Positions 1 to 7,252 of a stretch of DNA of 37,258 nucleotides are shown piece by piece. The translations under genes and the position numbers were made by a program. Position 1 is the stretch's first letter, and every line of letters starts with the position of its first letter. The DNA is taken from positions 1 to 37,258 of the forward strand of contig MGAM01000014.1 of NCBI GenBank assembly GCA_001789725.1, written 5' to 3'. Source of the DNA: Candidatus Roizmanbacteria bacterium RIFCSPLOWO2_01_FULL_39_19 (lineage in GTDB: Bacteria > Patescibacteriota > Microgenomatia > UBA1406 > HO2-37-13b). Below the pieces are notes generated by a model. The model had not been told where the DNA came from and did not search any database. It saw nothing but the letters and a program-made list of their open reading frames with translations.

Positions 1-140
1 TCAGCAATTTTTATCTGATCCTTGGATGAACCGATATGTTTTGTTAGTTGAAATCGTTTGCCAACATACTTCCCAACTTGGATTGCTGTTGCCCCAGAAC
101 CCGTTTTAACCTTTCTAATTCTGGCGTAGTGCGGTTTCAC
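1..140 (-). CDS. IS4/IS1634-like transposase, N-terminal part (runs off the window)
   Basis: The minus strand opens with GTG at 140-138 and stays open to the window edge, giving 46 codons. The start of the product reads M-K-P-H-Y-A-R-I-R-K-V-K-T-G-S-G-A-T-A-I, followed by a segment ending in KHIGSSKDQIKIA. The 'IRKVKTGSGATA-Q ... HIGS' pattern is the usual N-terminus of IS4/IS1634-type DDE transposases. A GAGGT ribosome-binding site lies at 156-152, 11 nt before the GTG, which supports this start. The catalytic DDE part lies outside the window. A hairpin with a T-tract at 126-151 overlaps the start codon. That the element interrupted the gene to its right is inference. Confidence 0.75.
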   Translation of the reverse strand, partial: MKPHYARIRKVKTGSGATAIQVGKYVGKRFQLTKHIGSSKDQIKIA

Positions 141-151
141 ACTACTTTTTT
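126..151 (+). terminator. Terminator-like hairpin over the transposase start
   Basis: GTAGTG (126-131) and CACTAC (140-145) form a 6-bp stem with an 8-nt loop, followed by six T residues on the plus strand. It faces transcription that would run from the IS into the gene at 253. On the minus strand the same stem would sequester the transposase GTG start. Insertion sequences often guard their transposase gene against outside transcription with such hairpins; that role here is inferred. Confidence 0.45.
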
Positions 152-252
152 ACCTCAAATTAGCTTCATTTTCAACTTCTGGTGTTAAAAATGGGAAACT
201 CGGGACAGCCTTTGGCACATATGATCATTCACATCCGGATGTTACTTTATGT

Positions 253-1158
253 TTGGCAAAATGTACTGATAATCAAAAGGAGGCAATACGAGAAATATTA
301 ACCGATGCAGCGATTGCTAATGATTTACAGCGAGCGCTAAACTATAATCGAGCACACGAAGCTTTAGTTCCTGCGCCTCGCCAACTTCCACCATTTCCAT
401 CTTTTGATGAATTTTGCTCTCTTAATCAGAGAGAAAGAGAAAAACGCGCCAATGCTACAAGATCTATATTAGATGATCTAATGGCGCTTTATTCTCTGCT
501 TTATAATTTAAACCAAATCGGACTAACACCGGAGAATTGTCGAGGTTTGGTCGGTAGAGCGGGAAGCTGGCTGGGTAAAATTGATTTATTATCTGGGAGT
601 AAGGCTCATGGCTTAGAATTGCGCAGAATAGCTGCCGAACACGTTGAAACATGTGGTGGGTCAACTAATGAAGAACAATTGGAAGCAGGGTATACCGCAA
701 TGATAGTTAACACCTTAAGAAGAGTCCATTCGGGTGTTATCTGGCCTCAAGGGATGAGCTCTTATACAGATGGCAAATTAGATGAACACCAATCTACGCT
801 GAATAGTTGGCAATGCCTAAGTTATCTTTGTAAAAATCCACGAAGTGTTGTTGATATAAATGCAACTGCCGAGGTAAGAGCTATATGTAGGTATGCAGTA
901 ATGCATTTAGGAATGGACTTACGTTCCCTATCCTGGAGATTACTTGCGCTTTCCCAAGATTTCCCGGGTCAAACCAATACAACACAATGTAATGATGCTG
1001 CAAGGGTACTTATTGTCTATGATGTTTTGTTACCTTTCTTTAGAAGCAGATCGGCCATGGTTGATAGTAGCTTACTTAAAACATCACATGAAGCAATAAT
1101 TGCTGCTTTAAACCAGTGGGTGGGTGGCGATGTTGATTTGGCCAAATATTTGGAATAA
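253..1158 (+). CDS. Hypothetical protein, probably 5'-truncated by the adjacent IS
   Basis: I do not recognise this 301-aa product. It looks soluble and largely helical, without a signal peptide, membrane segment or obvious catalytic motif. The only in-frame start is TTG at 253, and no good ribosome-binding site or -10 box precedes it. The frame stays open upstream to 130, a further 41 codons with protein-like composition (for example NGKLGTAFGTYDHSHPDVT). This suggests that the true start was removed when the IS at the left edge inserted. The gene could be a remnant or still be translated from TTG. Next downstream is an independent promoter at 1164-1192 for the gene at 1201. Confidence 0.5.
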   Translation: MAKCTDNQKEAIREILTDAAIANDLQRALNYNRAHEALVPAPRQLPPFPSFDEFCSLNQREREKRANATRSILDDLMALYSLLYNLNQIGLTPENCRGLVGRAGSWLGKIDLLSGSKAHGLELRRIAAEHVETCGGSTNEEQLEAGYTAMIVNTLRRVHSGVIWPQGMSSYTDGKLDEHQSTLNSWQCLSYLCKNPRSVVDINATAEVRAICRYAVMHLGMDLRSLSWRLLALSQDFPGQTNTTQCNDAARVLIVYDVLLPFFRSRSAMVDSSLLKTSHEAIIAALNQWVGGDVDLAKYLE

Positions 1159-1163
1159 TACTC

Positions 1164-1192
1164 TTTACTACAGGATAAAACAGTGCTATAAT
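1164..1192 (+). promoter_or_regulatory. Promoter of the SurA-N-like gene
   Basis: TTTACT (1164-1169), a 17-bp spacer, then TATAAT (1187-1192). The ATG at 1201 lies 8 nt after the -10 box, so the transcript is predicted to begin at or next to the start codon. Confidence 0.65.
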
Positions 1193-1200
1193 TGCCCGTC

Positions 1201-1806
1201 ATGGAACAAATATCCTCACGTAGAATTAAAAATAGAACCACTCTAATCTTTGGAATTGCAATTGCTTTCAGTTTTCTTCTTGGACTCTGGTTTCGGAACC
1301 TGATACCTATTGCTATTATTGATGGACAATTGGTTAAAAGAAGCGAATTTACCTCTCTTCTTGTTGAACACGCCGGAAAAACTGTTATGCAAAAAATTAT
1401 TATCAAGAAGTTTGTTAATGATGAGGCTAGACGGCGCAAAATTAAAGTTACCAAAGAAGAGGCGCAAGAGCAGGTTGACATTGTGATGAAGAAGTTAAAA
1501 AAGGAGAATGCAACCTTTCAACAATATTTAACGGTTCAAAATCTAACAGAAAGACAGTTTCTTGAGGAGTTGGATCTTCAGATAAAAGTTAAGAAAATAT
1601 TTGGTTCGGGAATACTGGTTACCGATAAAGAAATTGACCAATATCTAAAAGATCATAAAATACTCAAAGGCAGGGGAGCTATCTACCAAAGTCAAAAAGT
1701 TGATGTCTATGATGCGATATTTAAACAAAAACTACAAAATGAGTTTCGACTTTTTATTGAAAGAAGATTGAAAACTGCTAAAATCCACTATCTAATCAAA
1801 CTTTAA
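1201..1806 (+). CDS. SurA N-terminal-like membrane-anchored chaperone domain protein
   Basis: A 201-aa protein with one N-terminal membrane helix (residues about 14-33), then an 'IDGQLVKRSEF' segment and a charged helical region with 'TKEEAQEQVDIVMKKLK'. This is the arrangement of SurA-N/PrsA-type peptidyl-prolyl isomerase precursors: a short strand with I-[ND]-G, then a helix bundle including 'V-T-[KD]-x-E-[AI]'. No parvulin catalytic domain follows, so it is probably a chaperone or holdase domain facing the outside. I chose ATG 1201 over the in-frame TTG at 1192 because TTG overlaps the TATAAT box. The neighbouring glycosyltransferase and O-antigen-ligase genes suggest an envelope context. 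Confidence 0.6.
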   Translation: MEQISSRRIKNRTTLIFGIAIAFSFLLGLWFRNLIPIAIIDGQLVKRSEFTSLLVEHAGKTVMQKIIIKKFVNDEARRRKIKVTKEEAQEQVDIVMKKLKKENATFQQYLTVQNLTERQFLEELDLQIKVKKIFGSGILVTDKEIDQYLKDHKILKGRGAIYQSQKVDVYDAIFKQKLQNEFRLFIERRLKTAKIHYLIKL

Positions 1807-1834
1807 AACTACAGATTTCAAACTTGAGTTTTGA

Positions 1835-1840
1835 TAGAAT
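1835..1840 (+). promoter_or_regulatory. -10 box of the glycosyltransferase gene
   Basis: TAGAAT at 1835-1840, with the ATG at 1847 only 6 nt further on. No convincing -35 box is seen. Confidence 0.45.
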
Positions 1841-1846
1841 ATCTCT

Positions 1847-2587
1847 ATGCTAAGCGTTGTTGTTCTTGCTAGAAACGAAGAAAAAAATATTGAAGGATGC
1901 CTGAAATCTCTGGGATTTTGTGATGAAGTTTTAGTTATTGACGATGATTCTACTGATAAAACTGTAGAAATTGCCAAAAAACATGAAGCAAAAGTAATAC
2001 CTCGCAAACTTAATGATGATTTTGCCAGTCAACGAAATTTCGCTCTTTCAAAAACTGTCCACGACTGGGTGCTTTATATCGACGCTGATGAGAAAGTAAC
2101 AGATGATCTTATCCAGGAAACAGCAGCAACTCTTAAAAATAACCCCGCCGCAACTGCTTTTTACTTGAGAAGACGTGATTTTTTCTGGGGACGCGAGCTT
2201 AAATATGGCGAGACCCAAACTGCCAGAAACAGAGGAATTCTGAGATTGGTCAAAAAAGGCACGGGACAATGGAAGGGTAAAGTTCATGAAGAGTGGGAGA
2301 CCCAAGGAGAAACTGCAAGATTTTCAAATTTTATAGACCACTATCCTCACCAAACAATTATTTCTTTCTTGAGAACAATAAATGACTACAGCTCAAAACG
2401 AGCTGAGGAATTATACAAAAATAGCGTTAAAACATCCGTTTTGTCAATATTTTTCAATCCTCTTAGTAAATTTATTTATACTTATTTTATCAAGTTTGGC
2501 TTTTTAGACGGGCCAGCCGGTTTTGTCTACTCATTTATGATGAGTTTTCATAGCTTTCTAGTAAGAGCTAAATTATTTTTAAGATGA
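1847..2587 (+). CDS. Glycosyltransferase family 2 (WaaE/KdtX-like)
   Basis: A 246-aa GT-A fold glycosyltransferase. The N-terminus 'LSVVVLARNEEKNIEGCLKSL' and 'VLVIDDDSTDKTVEIAKK' are the nucleotide-sugar-binding start of GT2 enzymes; 'VLYIDADEKVT' carries the D-x-D metal-binding motif. 'YGETQTARNRGILRLVKKG' and 'VHEEWE' resemble WaaE-type inner-core LPS glucosyltransferases. A C-terminal hydrophobic stretch (about 205-235) suggests membrane association. It probably adds a sugar to a lipid-linked or cell-surface glycan at the inner membrane face; the substrate cannot be told. Its stop codon overlaps the next start (ATGA), so it is co-translated with the O-antigen-ligase-like gene. Confidence 0.85.
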   Translation: MLSVVVLARNEEKNIEGCLKSLGFCDEVLVIDDDSTDKTVEIAKKHEAKVIPRKLNDDFASQRNFALSKTVHDWVLYIDADEKVTDDLIQETAATLKNNPAATAFYLRRRDFFWGRELKYGETQTARNRGILRLVKKGTGQWKGKVHEEWETQGETARFSNFIDHYPHQTIISFLRTINDYSSKRAEELYKNSVKTSVLSIFFNPLSKFIYTYFIKFGFLDGPAGFVYSFMMSFHSFLVRAKLFLR

Positions 2588-3717
2588 ATTATTTGCTTCT
2601 TTTTTTATTCTTTTGCCTTTCACTTGGACAGACGCAACGTATTAACGTATTTGATGGGCAGGTGAACATTTATTTTCATGATATATTTTTAACTTCATAC
2701 GTTGCTTATGGTCTCATTAAATTATTTAAAAGTAACAAATTAGTTAATTTTATTAAAAAAGATTTGTTCTCTTTTATCCCGATGGCTGGAGTTGCAATTT
2801 TATCACTGATTTTGGGATTTTGGCAGTACTCTCTACCTGAGAATCTGGTTGGGTTGTTATATTTATTGCGTTTGCTAGTTTTTTTTATTTTCTTTGGACT
2901 TTTACAAAAAGAAAAAATCTCCGTTGTAGATAGATTGGTCGTATTTTCTTCTTCTCTTGTTTTGGTGTTCTCATATTTCCAATATTTTCTTTTCCCAAAC
3001 TTTTGGCCATTGTATTATCTGGGCTGGGATCCGCATATGTATAGAGTAGTAGGGACATTTTTTGATGCTACCACTGCTGGGGCAGTTTTTTTATTTCTGA
3101 CAATTACCAATTTTTTTAAATATCAAAAATCGAAAAATAACAAATATATATATTTAGCAATCGCATTTGTCCCCCTTTTATTTTTAACATATTCGAGAAT
3201 TACGTATTTGATGGGGGTTACCGCAATAGTATATTACTTATCTACCCAAAAAAAATTTCATTTATTATTGACGGGAATCATGCTAATTTTTGGGATTTTG
3301 TTTATTCTTCCTCGTCCAGATGGGGCAGGAGTGAGGCTCGAGAGAGCATTTAGCATTAAAAGTCGTATCGTTACCAACGATATTGGATTAAAATTATTTA
3401 GACAACATCCAATTTTTGGAGTTGGGTTTAATAGGATAAAATATGCAAGGGAAGATATTGGAATTGAAACTAAGGGAAACGCTGCATCAGGATTTCCGTC
3501 ATCTTTTGTTACAGCGCTCTCATCAATGGGAATTTTAGGACTGTTGAGTTTTATCTATCTGATAGGATCTTTTTGGAAACGAACTGCACCAGAGGGCAAA
3601 ACACTACTATCAGCCCTTATTGTAGGAAGCTTCTTTGAAAATATATTTTTTGTAAGTTTTGTATTTTTATTTTTCTCGTTGTGCTATTCACATATTAGGG
3701 CTCATAACGAACGGTGA
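2584..3717 (+). CDS. O-antigen ligase/polymerase-like membrane protein (Wzy_C family)
   Basis: A 377-aa polytopic membrane protein with about ten hydrophobic segments. Near residue 275 the segment 'LFRQHPIFGVGFNRIKYARED' matches the conserved 'hP-hhGhG-N' motif of O-antigen ligase (WaaL/Wzy) proteins, in the large periplasmic loop that also carries the Arg-rich 'RIVTNDIGLK' region. Such enzymes polymerise or transfer lipid-linked glycans at the outer face of the membrane. ATG 2584 overlaps the stop of the glycosyltransferase by 4 nt, so the two form an operon. The 3' end overlaps the convergent Ig-like gene by 23 nt. Confidence 0.75.
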   Translation: MNYLLLFLFFCLSLGQTQRINVFDGQVNIYFHDIFLTSYVAYGLIKLFKSNKLVNFIKKDLFSFIPMAGVAILSLILGFWQYSLPENLVGLLYLLRLLVFFIFFGLLQKEKISVVDRLVVFSSSLVLVFSYFQYFLFPNFWPLYYLGWDPHMYRVVGTFFDATTAGAVFLFLTITNFFKYQKSKNNKYIYLAIAFVPLLFLTYSRITYLMGVTAIVYYLSTQKKFHLLLTGIMLIFGILFILPRPDGAGVRLERAFSIKSRIVTNDIGLKLFRQHPIFGVGFNRIKYAREDIGIETKGNAASGFPSSFVTALSSMGILGLLSFIYLIGSFWKRTAPEGKTLLSALIVGSFFENIFFVSFVFLFFSLCYSHIRAHNER

Positions 3718-4393
3718 TTGTTTGAGTTTCAGTTGTTCCTGCTAAATTTGTTGCCTCAACAGTTATCTTGTTTTCTCCATTGACTAATCGTACCGATGTT
3801 AAAAATGATCCGTCACCAGACACGACAACCGGCTGACCATTAACTCGGACACTGATATCTTCTTTAACTTTTCCGGTTATCGCAATTTCTTGTTTATCAG
3901 TTATCGATCCGTCTACAGGAGAAGAAACTTCCAGCTCCGGCTTGTTTTCAATGTATGTTACCCGGTAGACCGGCGACCTTTTAACTTCCTTGGTTTCAGA
4001 ACCTTCTACTTCAACCGATAGAGTATTCACTCCTTCATTAAGATCAATGTTGACTTCAACAGAATCGTTGTCATAGAAAATCTCACTTTGAATTATATCG
4101 TTGACAATCACTTTAACGTTTGCATCTTTGACGTTGCCAATAGTAACTGCGATTTGAGCAGAGTGGGTAGCGTCGGGAACATCGATAATTTCGGGGTTGG
4201 CGCGAAGTTTATCGGTGTGTCTTGTGTCAGTAATTTTCCCGCCAGTTACTAAATTATTAATAAAGACCGATGTGTTAATTAAAAGTCTGACTCCGACAGT
4301 AGACAGAAAAATTATGATTACAATAAGCAGGACGAGATAACTTAGGGTCTTGTTGTTATTTTGTCTGAATTGACGGCGTGGTTGGACTTGCAT
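3695..4393 (-). CDS. Membrane-anchored protein with two Ig-like (glucodextranase B-like) domains
   Basis: A 232-aa protein with a basic, Gln/Asn-rich N-terminus, one membrane helix (about 19-40), and two tandem extracellular beta-sandwich domains. The second (about 155-230) contains 'ITGKVKEDISVRVNGQPVVV-GDGSF' and 'LVNGENKITVEATNLAG', the hallmark of glucodextranase-B-like/Big-type Ig repeats; the first (about 85-150) is a diverged copy with 'LNEGVNTLSVEVEGS'. It is probably a surface-exposed adhesion or glycan-contacting protein. ATG 4393 is preceded by TAAAAT on the same strand, 7 nt away. It converges with, and overlaps, the O-antigen-ligase-like gene by 23 nt. Confidence 0.75.
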   Translation of the reverse strand: MQVQPRRQFRQNNNKTLSYLVLLIVIIIFLSTVGVRLLINTSVFINNLVTGGKITDTRHTDKLRANPEIIDVPDATHSAQIAVTIGNVKDANVKVIVNDIIQSEIFYDNDSVEVNIDLNEGVNTLSVEVEGSETKEVKRSPVYRVTYIENKPELEVSSPVDGSITDKQEIAITGKVKEDISVRVNGQPVVVSGDGSFLTSVRLVNGENKITVEATNLAGTTETQTITVRYEP

Positions 4394-4400
4394 ATGAACT

Positions 4401-4406
4401 ATTTTA
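4401..4406 (-). promoter_or_regulatory. -10 box of the Ig-like protein gene
   Basis: On the minus strand TAAAAT (4406-4401) ends 7 nt before the ATG at 4393. This is the minus-strand example of the short-leader arrangement seen throughout the window. Confidence 0.4.
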
Positions 4407-4420
4407 ACAAATTTAATCTG

Positions 4421-4492
4421 AGCCGCCTGACGGATTTGAACCGTCGACCCATCGCTTACGAAGCGATTGCTCTACCACTGAGCTAAGGCGGC
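4421..4492 (-). tRNA. tRNA-Thr (CGT)
   Basis: A 72-nt cloverleaf on the minus strand. The acceptor GCCGCCT pairs with AGGCGGC, the D stem is GCTC/GAGC, the anticodon stem is ATCGC/GCGAT with loop TTCGTAA (anticodon CGT, reading ACG), and the T arm is GACGG-TTCAAAT-CCGTC. The discriminator is T. The 3' CCA is not encoded. Confidence 0.95.
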
Positions 4493-4514
4493 ATTACTGC
4501 TGTTCGTCTACTTG

Positions 4515-4540
4515 TCCTCCAGAGCTTTAGCATCGGAGGA
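4515..4540. repeat. Small inverted repeat in the tRNA-Thr/DUF1003 spacer
   Basis: TCCTCC (4515-4520) and GGAGGA (4535-4540) form a 6-bp stem with a 14-nt loop. A second small hairpin, GGCA-TTC-TGCC, follows at about 4550-4560. The hairpins lie between the divergent tRNA-Thr and DUF1003 genes. There is no T-tract, so a terminator is unlikely; they may belong to a dispersed palindromic repeat. Confidence 0.35.
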
Positions 4541-4592
4541 AACTACGATGGCATTCTGCCTATCATTTTACCACTCAATAACTTTTTAAGTG

Positions 4593-4598
4593 TATACT
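4593..4598 (+). promoter_or_regulatory. -10 box of the DUF1003 gene
   Basis: TATACT at 4593-4598 ends 6 nt before ATG 4605. It overlaps the alternative in-frame GTG start at 4590, which argues against that start. Confidence 0.55.
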
Positions 4599-4604
4599 CA
4601 TATT

Positions 4605-5120
4605 ATGAAACAGGTTTACTCGGATATTTCACAAGACAGAATTGATCGTGTTAAGAGCCTAAAAGCTAAAAACAGCCTAAATCGCGACTTTGTAACAAAA
4701 CTAGCCGATCATCTTACCCAGGAATTTGGAACCGCCAAGGTGCTTATCGTTCATCTAATAATATTTATTGGATGGATTATCCTAAACTTGGGTGTCCTTC
4801 CCGGATTTCATATTCTTGACCCCTTCCCTTTTACGTTTATGACGACCATCCTTTCGATAGAAGCAATTGTCCTAACTATTTTTGTTCTTATTTCTCAAAA
4901 CAGACAAACGTTGATTCAGGATGTTCGAGAAGAAGTTGACCTGCAAATTAATGTTCATGCTGAAGCGGAAATTACAAAGATTTTAACAATGCTTGATGAA
5001 ATAAGAGATCACCTTAAAATGAGGCCAAAATCAGACCCCGAACTGGCTCAAATGGAGCGTCCAATAAACACTGATAGAATAACCAAAGAACTTGAAAAAG
5101 AAATTGAGGAATCTGTCTAA
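4605..5120 (+). CDS. DUF1003 domain membrane protein
   Basis: A 171-aa protein with an N-terminal helical segment, two membrane helices (about 45-66 and 80-103) and a charged C-terminal coiled-coil-like tail. The segment 'LDPFPFTFMTTILSIEAIVLTIFVLISQNRQ' carries the DUF1003 signature, the D-P-[FY]-P-F start of the second helix and the S-Q-N-R-Q end. The family's role is unknown, though an association with the envelope or metal transport is often suggested. ATG 4605 was chosen because the upstream GTG at 4590 lies inside the predicted promoter. The gene appears monocistronic. Confidence 0.85.
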   Translation: MKQVYSDISQDRIDRVKSLKAKNSLNRDFVTKLADHLTQEFGTAKVLIVHLIIFIGWIILNLGVLPGFHILDPFPFTFMTTILSIEAIVLTIFVLISQNRQTLIQDVREEVDLQINVHAEAEITKILTMLDEIRDHLKMRPKSDPELAQMERPINTDRITKELEKEIEESV

Positions 5121-5161
5121 AGAGTGAGCCCCTTTCGTCAGTTATTGCATTAAAAAGGCTC

Positions 5162-5189
5162 TTGTTATCACACATACACTCGGTATAAT
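5162..5189 (+). promoter_or_regulatory. Promoter of the PAP2-like gene
   Basis: TTGTTA (5162-5167), a 16-bp spacer, TATAAT (5184-5189); ATG 5196 follows after 6 nt. Confidence 0.6.
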
Positions 5190-5195
5190 CTTTCT

Positions 5196-5777
5196 ATGAA
5201 AGAAACGCTAGCTAAAGTTCTATCTCTTTTGTTTGGTTTTCCATTGATTGTTTTTTTGATGAGTTATGGGATTATATTATCAAAAATGGACTTGTCTAAA
5301 ACTATTATTATGTTTGTCCTTCTTGGCATTTTTGAGCTTTTAATACCCTTGCTGGTTCTGATTGTGCTTTTTAAGAAAAACGTGATAACTGATATGGATG
5401 TTGCTAAGAGAAGTGAACGAGTGTTGCCATTTTTGATTATCACAATTTGTTTCTCTGTGGCTGTTTTGTTAAGCCGTCAGTTTGGCAATGCCTTTTTGTT
5501 CAATTACCAACTAATTTTGTTTATGACAGTCCTTGCCAGCTTTGCAATAACGTTGTTCTGGAAGATTAGCCTTCATACTGGAATTACAACAGTAACAATA
5601 GTTTTCTTGACTGTTTTCTCAGGAGTTTATTTTCTACCCGTTACGGGCATTTTGCCCGCTATTTATTGGGCCAGATTTCATCTGAAACGCCACACACATT
5701 CGCAGCTTATTGCCGGAGTCATGGTTAACGTAGCTATCACGGTTTTACTACTTAGGTTTTTTGGGTATGTAAAATAA
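5196..5777 (+). CDS. PAP2-like integral membrane protein
   Basis: A 193-aa protein with five or six membrane helices. Three segments line up with the type 2 phosphatidic-acid phosphatase motifs: 'DVAKRSERVLPF' resembles K-x6-RP, 'KISLHTG' occupies the P-S-G-H position, and 'ARFHLKRHTHSQLIAG' resembles S-R-x5-H-x3-D. The catalytic-type His residues are kept, but the final Asp is replaced by Gln (HTHSQ) and the PSGH motif is degenerate. Members act on lipid phosphates such as undecaprenyl diphosphate at the outer membrane face. This one could be a diverged phosphatase or an inactive relative. ATG 5196 sits 6 nt after a good TATAAT. Confidence 0.65.
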   Translation: MKETLAKVLSLLFGFPLIVFLMSYGIILSKMDLSKTIIMFVLLGIFELLIPLLVLIVLFKKNVITDMDVAKRSERVLPFLIITICFSVAVLLSRQFGNAFLFNYQLILFMTVLASFAITLFWKISLHTGITTVTIVFLTVFSGVYFLPVTGILPAIYWARFHLKRHTHSQLIAGVMVNVAITVLLLRFFGYVK

Positions 5778-5792
5778 GCGACAGGATCTCTC

Positions 5793-5821
5793 TTGTTATA
5801 GGTAAAATCCTATAGTATAAT
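5793..5821 (+). promoter_or_regulatory. Promoter of the lipoprotein gene
   Basis: TTGTTA (5793-5798), a 17-bp spacer, TATAAT (5816-5821); ATG 5831 follows after 9 nt. Confidence 0.65.
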
Positions 5822-5830
5822 CATCATCTG

Positions 5831-6184
5831 ATGAACCGTTTAGAGATTGCTAGGAGAATTTCAGTCCTTACTTATCTTGCTATTGCACCGCTTGGTCTTA
5901 CAGCTTGTGCTCCAACAACCGCGTATGCTCCGGGACGGTCACTTTGTGATGAAGTAGACAAAACTGTTTCCTTTAAAGGGAGAGTCGTTAGGGGAAATAC
6001 GTTTGAGAATCAGATGACATTAGAACTTGATCAAAATAATGACGGGGAGCCGGACATAAAGATCTTAACCGACGTTGATGCAATTGAAATTGTAAAAAAT
6101 AATCCACAGATTCAAGGTTCAGGAACGGTGATGAGCCCTGACCCCGATTGCGTAATTCAAGCACAGCACATTTCTTCGGAATGA
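5831..6184 (+). CDS. Small putative lipoprotein
   Basis: A 117-aa protein. The N-terminus has two Arg pairs, a hydrophobic stretch and 'LGLTAC' (Cys 26), a good lipobox for signal peptidase II, so the mature protein is probably lipid-anchored outside the cell. The rest is a small beta-rich domain ('VSFKGRVVRG ... MTLELDQNNDGEPDIKILTDVDAI') with a DxNxDGxxD Ca-binding-like or dockerin-like acidic loop. Two further Cys (38 and 107) could form a disulfide. I do not recognise the family. Its stop codon TGA shares one base with the 3' end of the convergent tRNA-Gly. Confidence 0.65.
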   Translation: MNRLEIARRISVLTYLAIAPLGLTACAPTTAYAPGRSLCDEVDKTVSFKGRVVRGNTFENQMTLELDQNNDGEPDIKILTDVDAIEIVKNNPQIQGSGTVMSPDPDCVIQAQHISSE

Positions 6185-6254
6185 GCGAGATACGGGAGTC
6201 GAACCCGTCTCTCTACCTTGGGAAGGTAGCATTAAGCCGCTTAACTAATCCCGC
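6184..6254 (-). tRNA. tRNA-Gly (CCC)
   Basis: A 71-nt cloverleaf on the minus strand. The acceptor GCGGGAT pairs with ATCTCGC (one G-T pair), the anticodon arm is CTACC-TTCCCAA-GGTAG (anticodon CCC), and the T arm is ACGGG-TTCGACT-CCCGT. The discriminator is T and no CCA is encoded. Its 3' base overlaps the last base of the lipoprotein stop codon. Confidence 0.93.
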
Positions 6255-6313
6255 ATTTATGTTATTTTACCAAATGCGATTTAGGCATTGTGTACTTTAA
6301 CCTTCCCGTTTTC

Positions 6314-6961
6314 TTATCTTGGCAAAATGAATTTCTGTCCTGGGTAAATAAGATTCGGATTCATAATCATTTTTCTGTTGGCTCTCCATATATCAACCCA
6401 TTTATACCCATCTCCATAGGCACGAACTGCAATTCCCCACAAATGGTCTCCTTTAACGACCGCATAACTGTTCCCATTAATTGTAATTGGCGTTGTTGGC
6501 GTTGGCTTTTTAACAACCTCAGTTGGACGCGTTGAAGGTGTTGGAGCCTTTGTTGCAGTTGGAAGAGCTGTTGGGGTAATCTTTCCAACGGTTATTTTTT
6601 TCGAGGGAACATCAGGCAGAGTCAAGTTTTGACCGACTTCAATACTATTTGCACTCTTTAGCTTATTCGCTGTTACGATGTCCACATAATTAAAGCCAGA
6701 TTGATATTTTCTCTCAGCAATGTTCCATAAGGTGTCCCCTTTTTGAACCTTATAAGTCCTACCAGAGATTGTTCCTTGTTGACTTTGTTCAGTCACCTCT
6801 TCCTGGGCAGCCTGATTATTTTTGAGATTAGTTCTATTTTTTATGGTGTTGTAGACATATCCAATGCCCAAAACCACTATAATAAGTCCGATAAGGGCAG
6901 AAACATAATTCTCTCGGATAGTTTCAATAATTCTATCTTGCTGCGTTCTTTTATTTGGCAT
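6314..6961 (-). CDS. Membrane-anchored protein with two LysM domains
   Basis: A 215-aa protein. Residues about 20-40 form one membrane helix. Then come a LysM domain (about 68-112: 'YKVQKGDTLWNIAERKY' to 'IEVGQNLTLP'), a Thr/Pro-rich linker (about 125-160), and a second LysM domain (about 165-214: 'YAVVKGDHLWGIAVRAYGDGYKWVDIWRANR' to 'IYPGQKFILP'). LysM domains bind N-acetylglucosamine-containing glycans such as peptidoglycan, so this is likely a cell-wall-binding protein outside the membrane. ATG 6961 is preceded by AGGGGGTG with about 7-nt spacing. The in-frame GTG at 6970 overlaps that ribosome-binding site and is less likely. Confidence 0.85.
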   Translation of the reverse strand: MPNKRTQQDRIIETIRENYVSALIGLIIVVLGIGYVYNTIKNRTNLKNNQAAQEEVTEQSQQGTISGRTYKVQKGDTLWNIAERKYQSGFNYVDIVTANKLKSANSIEVGQNLTLPDVPSKKITVGKITPTALPTATKAPTPSTRPTEVVKKPTPTTPITINGNSYAVVKGDHLWGIAVRAYGDGYKWVDIWRANRKMIMNPNLIYPGQKFILPR

Positions 6962-6988
6962 ATAATTCACCCCCTCTCTTATCTCAAT

Positions 6989-6994
6989 ATTATA
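6989..6994 (-). promoter_or_regulatory. -10 box of the LysM gene
   Basis: On the minus strand TATAAT at 6994-6989 precedes a roughly 20-nt leader containing the strong ribosome-binding site AGGGGGTG. Unlike most promoters here it predicts a mRNA with a leader. Confidence 0.5.
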
Positions 6995-7130
6995 TTGGGA
7001 ATATTATTTTCGGTGATTATAATCGTCTATAGGCCCGTTTACAATAACACAAAATGGTACAAAGTAATACTATACGGCGTAATAATCGGGAGTTATAATA
7101 GTGTTAATAAAAAAATCCCTAAACTAGCGT

Positions 7131-7208
7131 TTATTGTATGATGTTTGCCATTTCTTCTCTTTTCAAATCTGTTAGATCAACAAACATGTCCGTTTCATAT
7201 TTTTCCAT
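7131..7208 (-). pseudogene. Possible gene remnant downstream of tRNA-Asp
   Basis: On the minus strand ATG 7208 to TAA 7131 would encode a 25-residue peptide starting MEKYETDMFVDLTDLKREEM. The frame is open further upstream, through 'DFKDEPYER', up to the tRNA-Asp gene. The composition is protein-like (acidic, amphipathic), but nothing supports translation initiation. It may be the 3' end of a gene cut off at the tRNA, as happens when elements integrate at tRNA genes. The rest of the 6995-7250 spacer shows no convincing gene. Confidence 0.22.
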
Positions 7209-7252
7209 TCTTTCATATGGCTCATCTTTAAAATCACAGGGATAGACATGGG

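Noticed and set aside
5126-5161. Possible terminator GAGCC ... GGCTC after the DUF1003 gene
   Set aside because: Only a 5-bp stem with a 26-nt loop and no T-tract.
6743-7141. 132-codon plus-strand open frame
   Set aside because: Most of it is the reverse complement of the LysM gene and its promoter; the remainder is low-complexity A+T-rich sequence.
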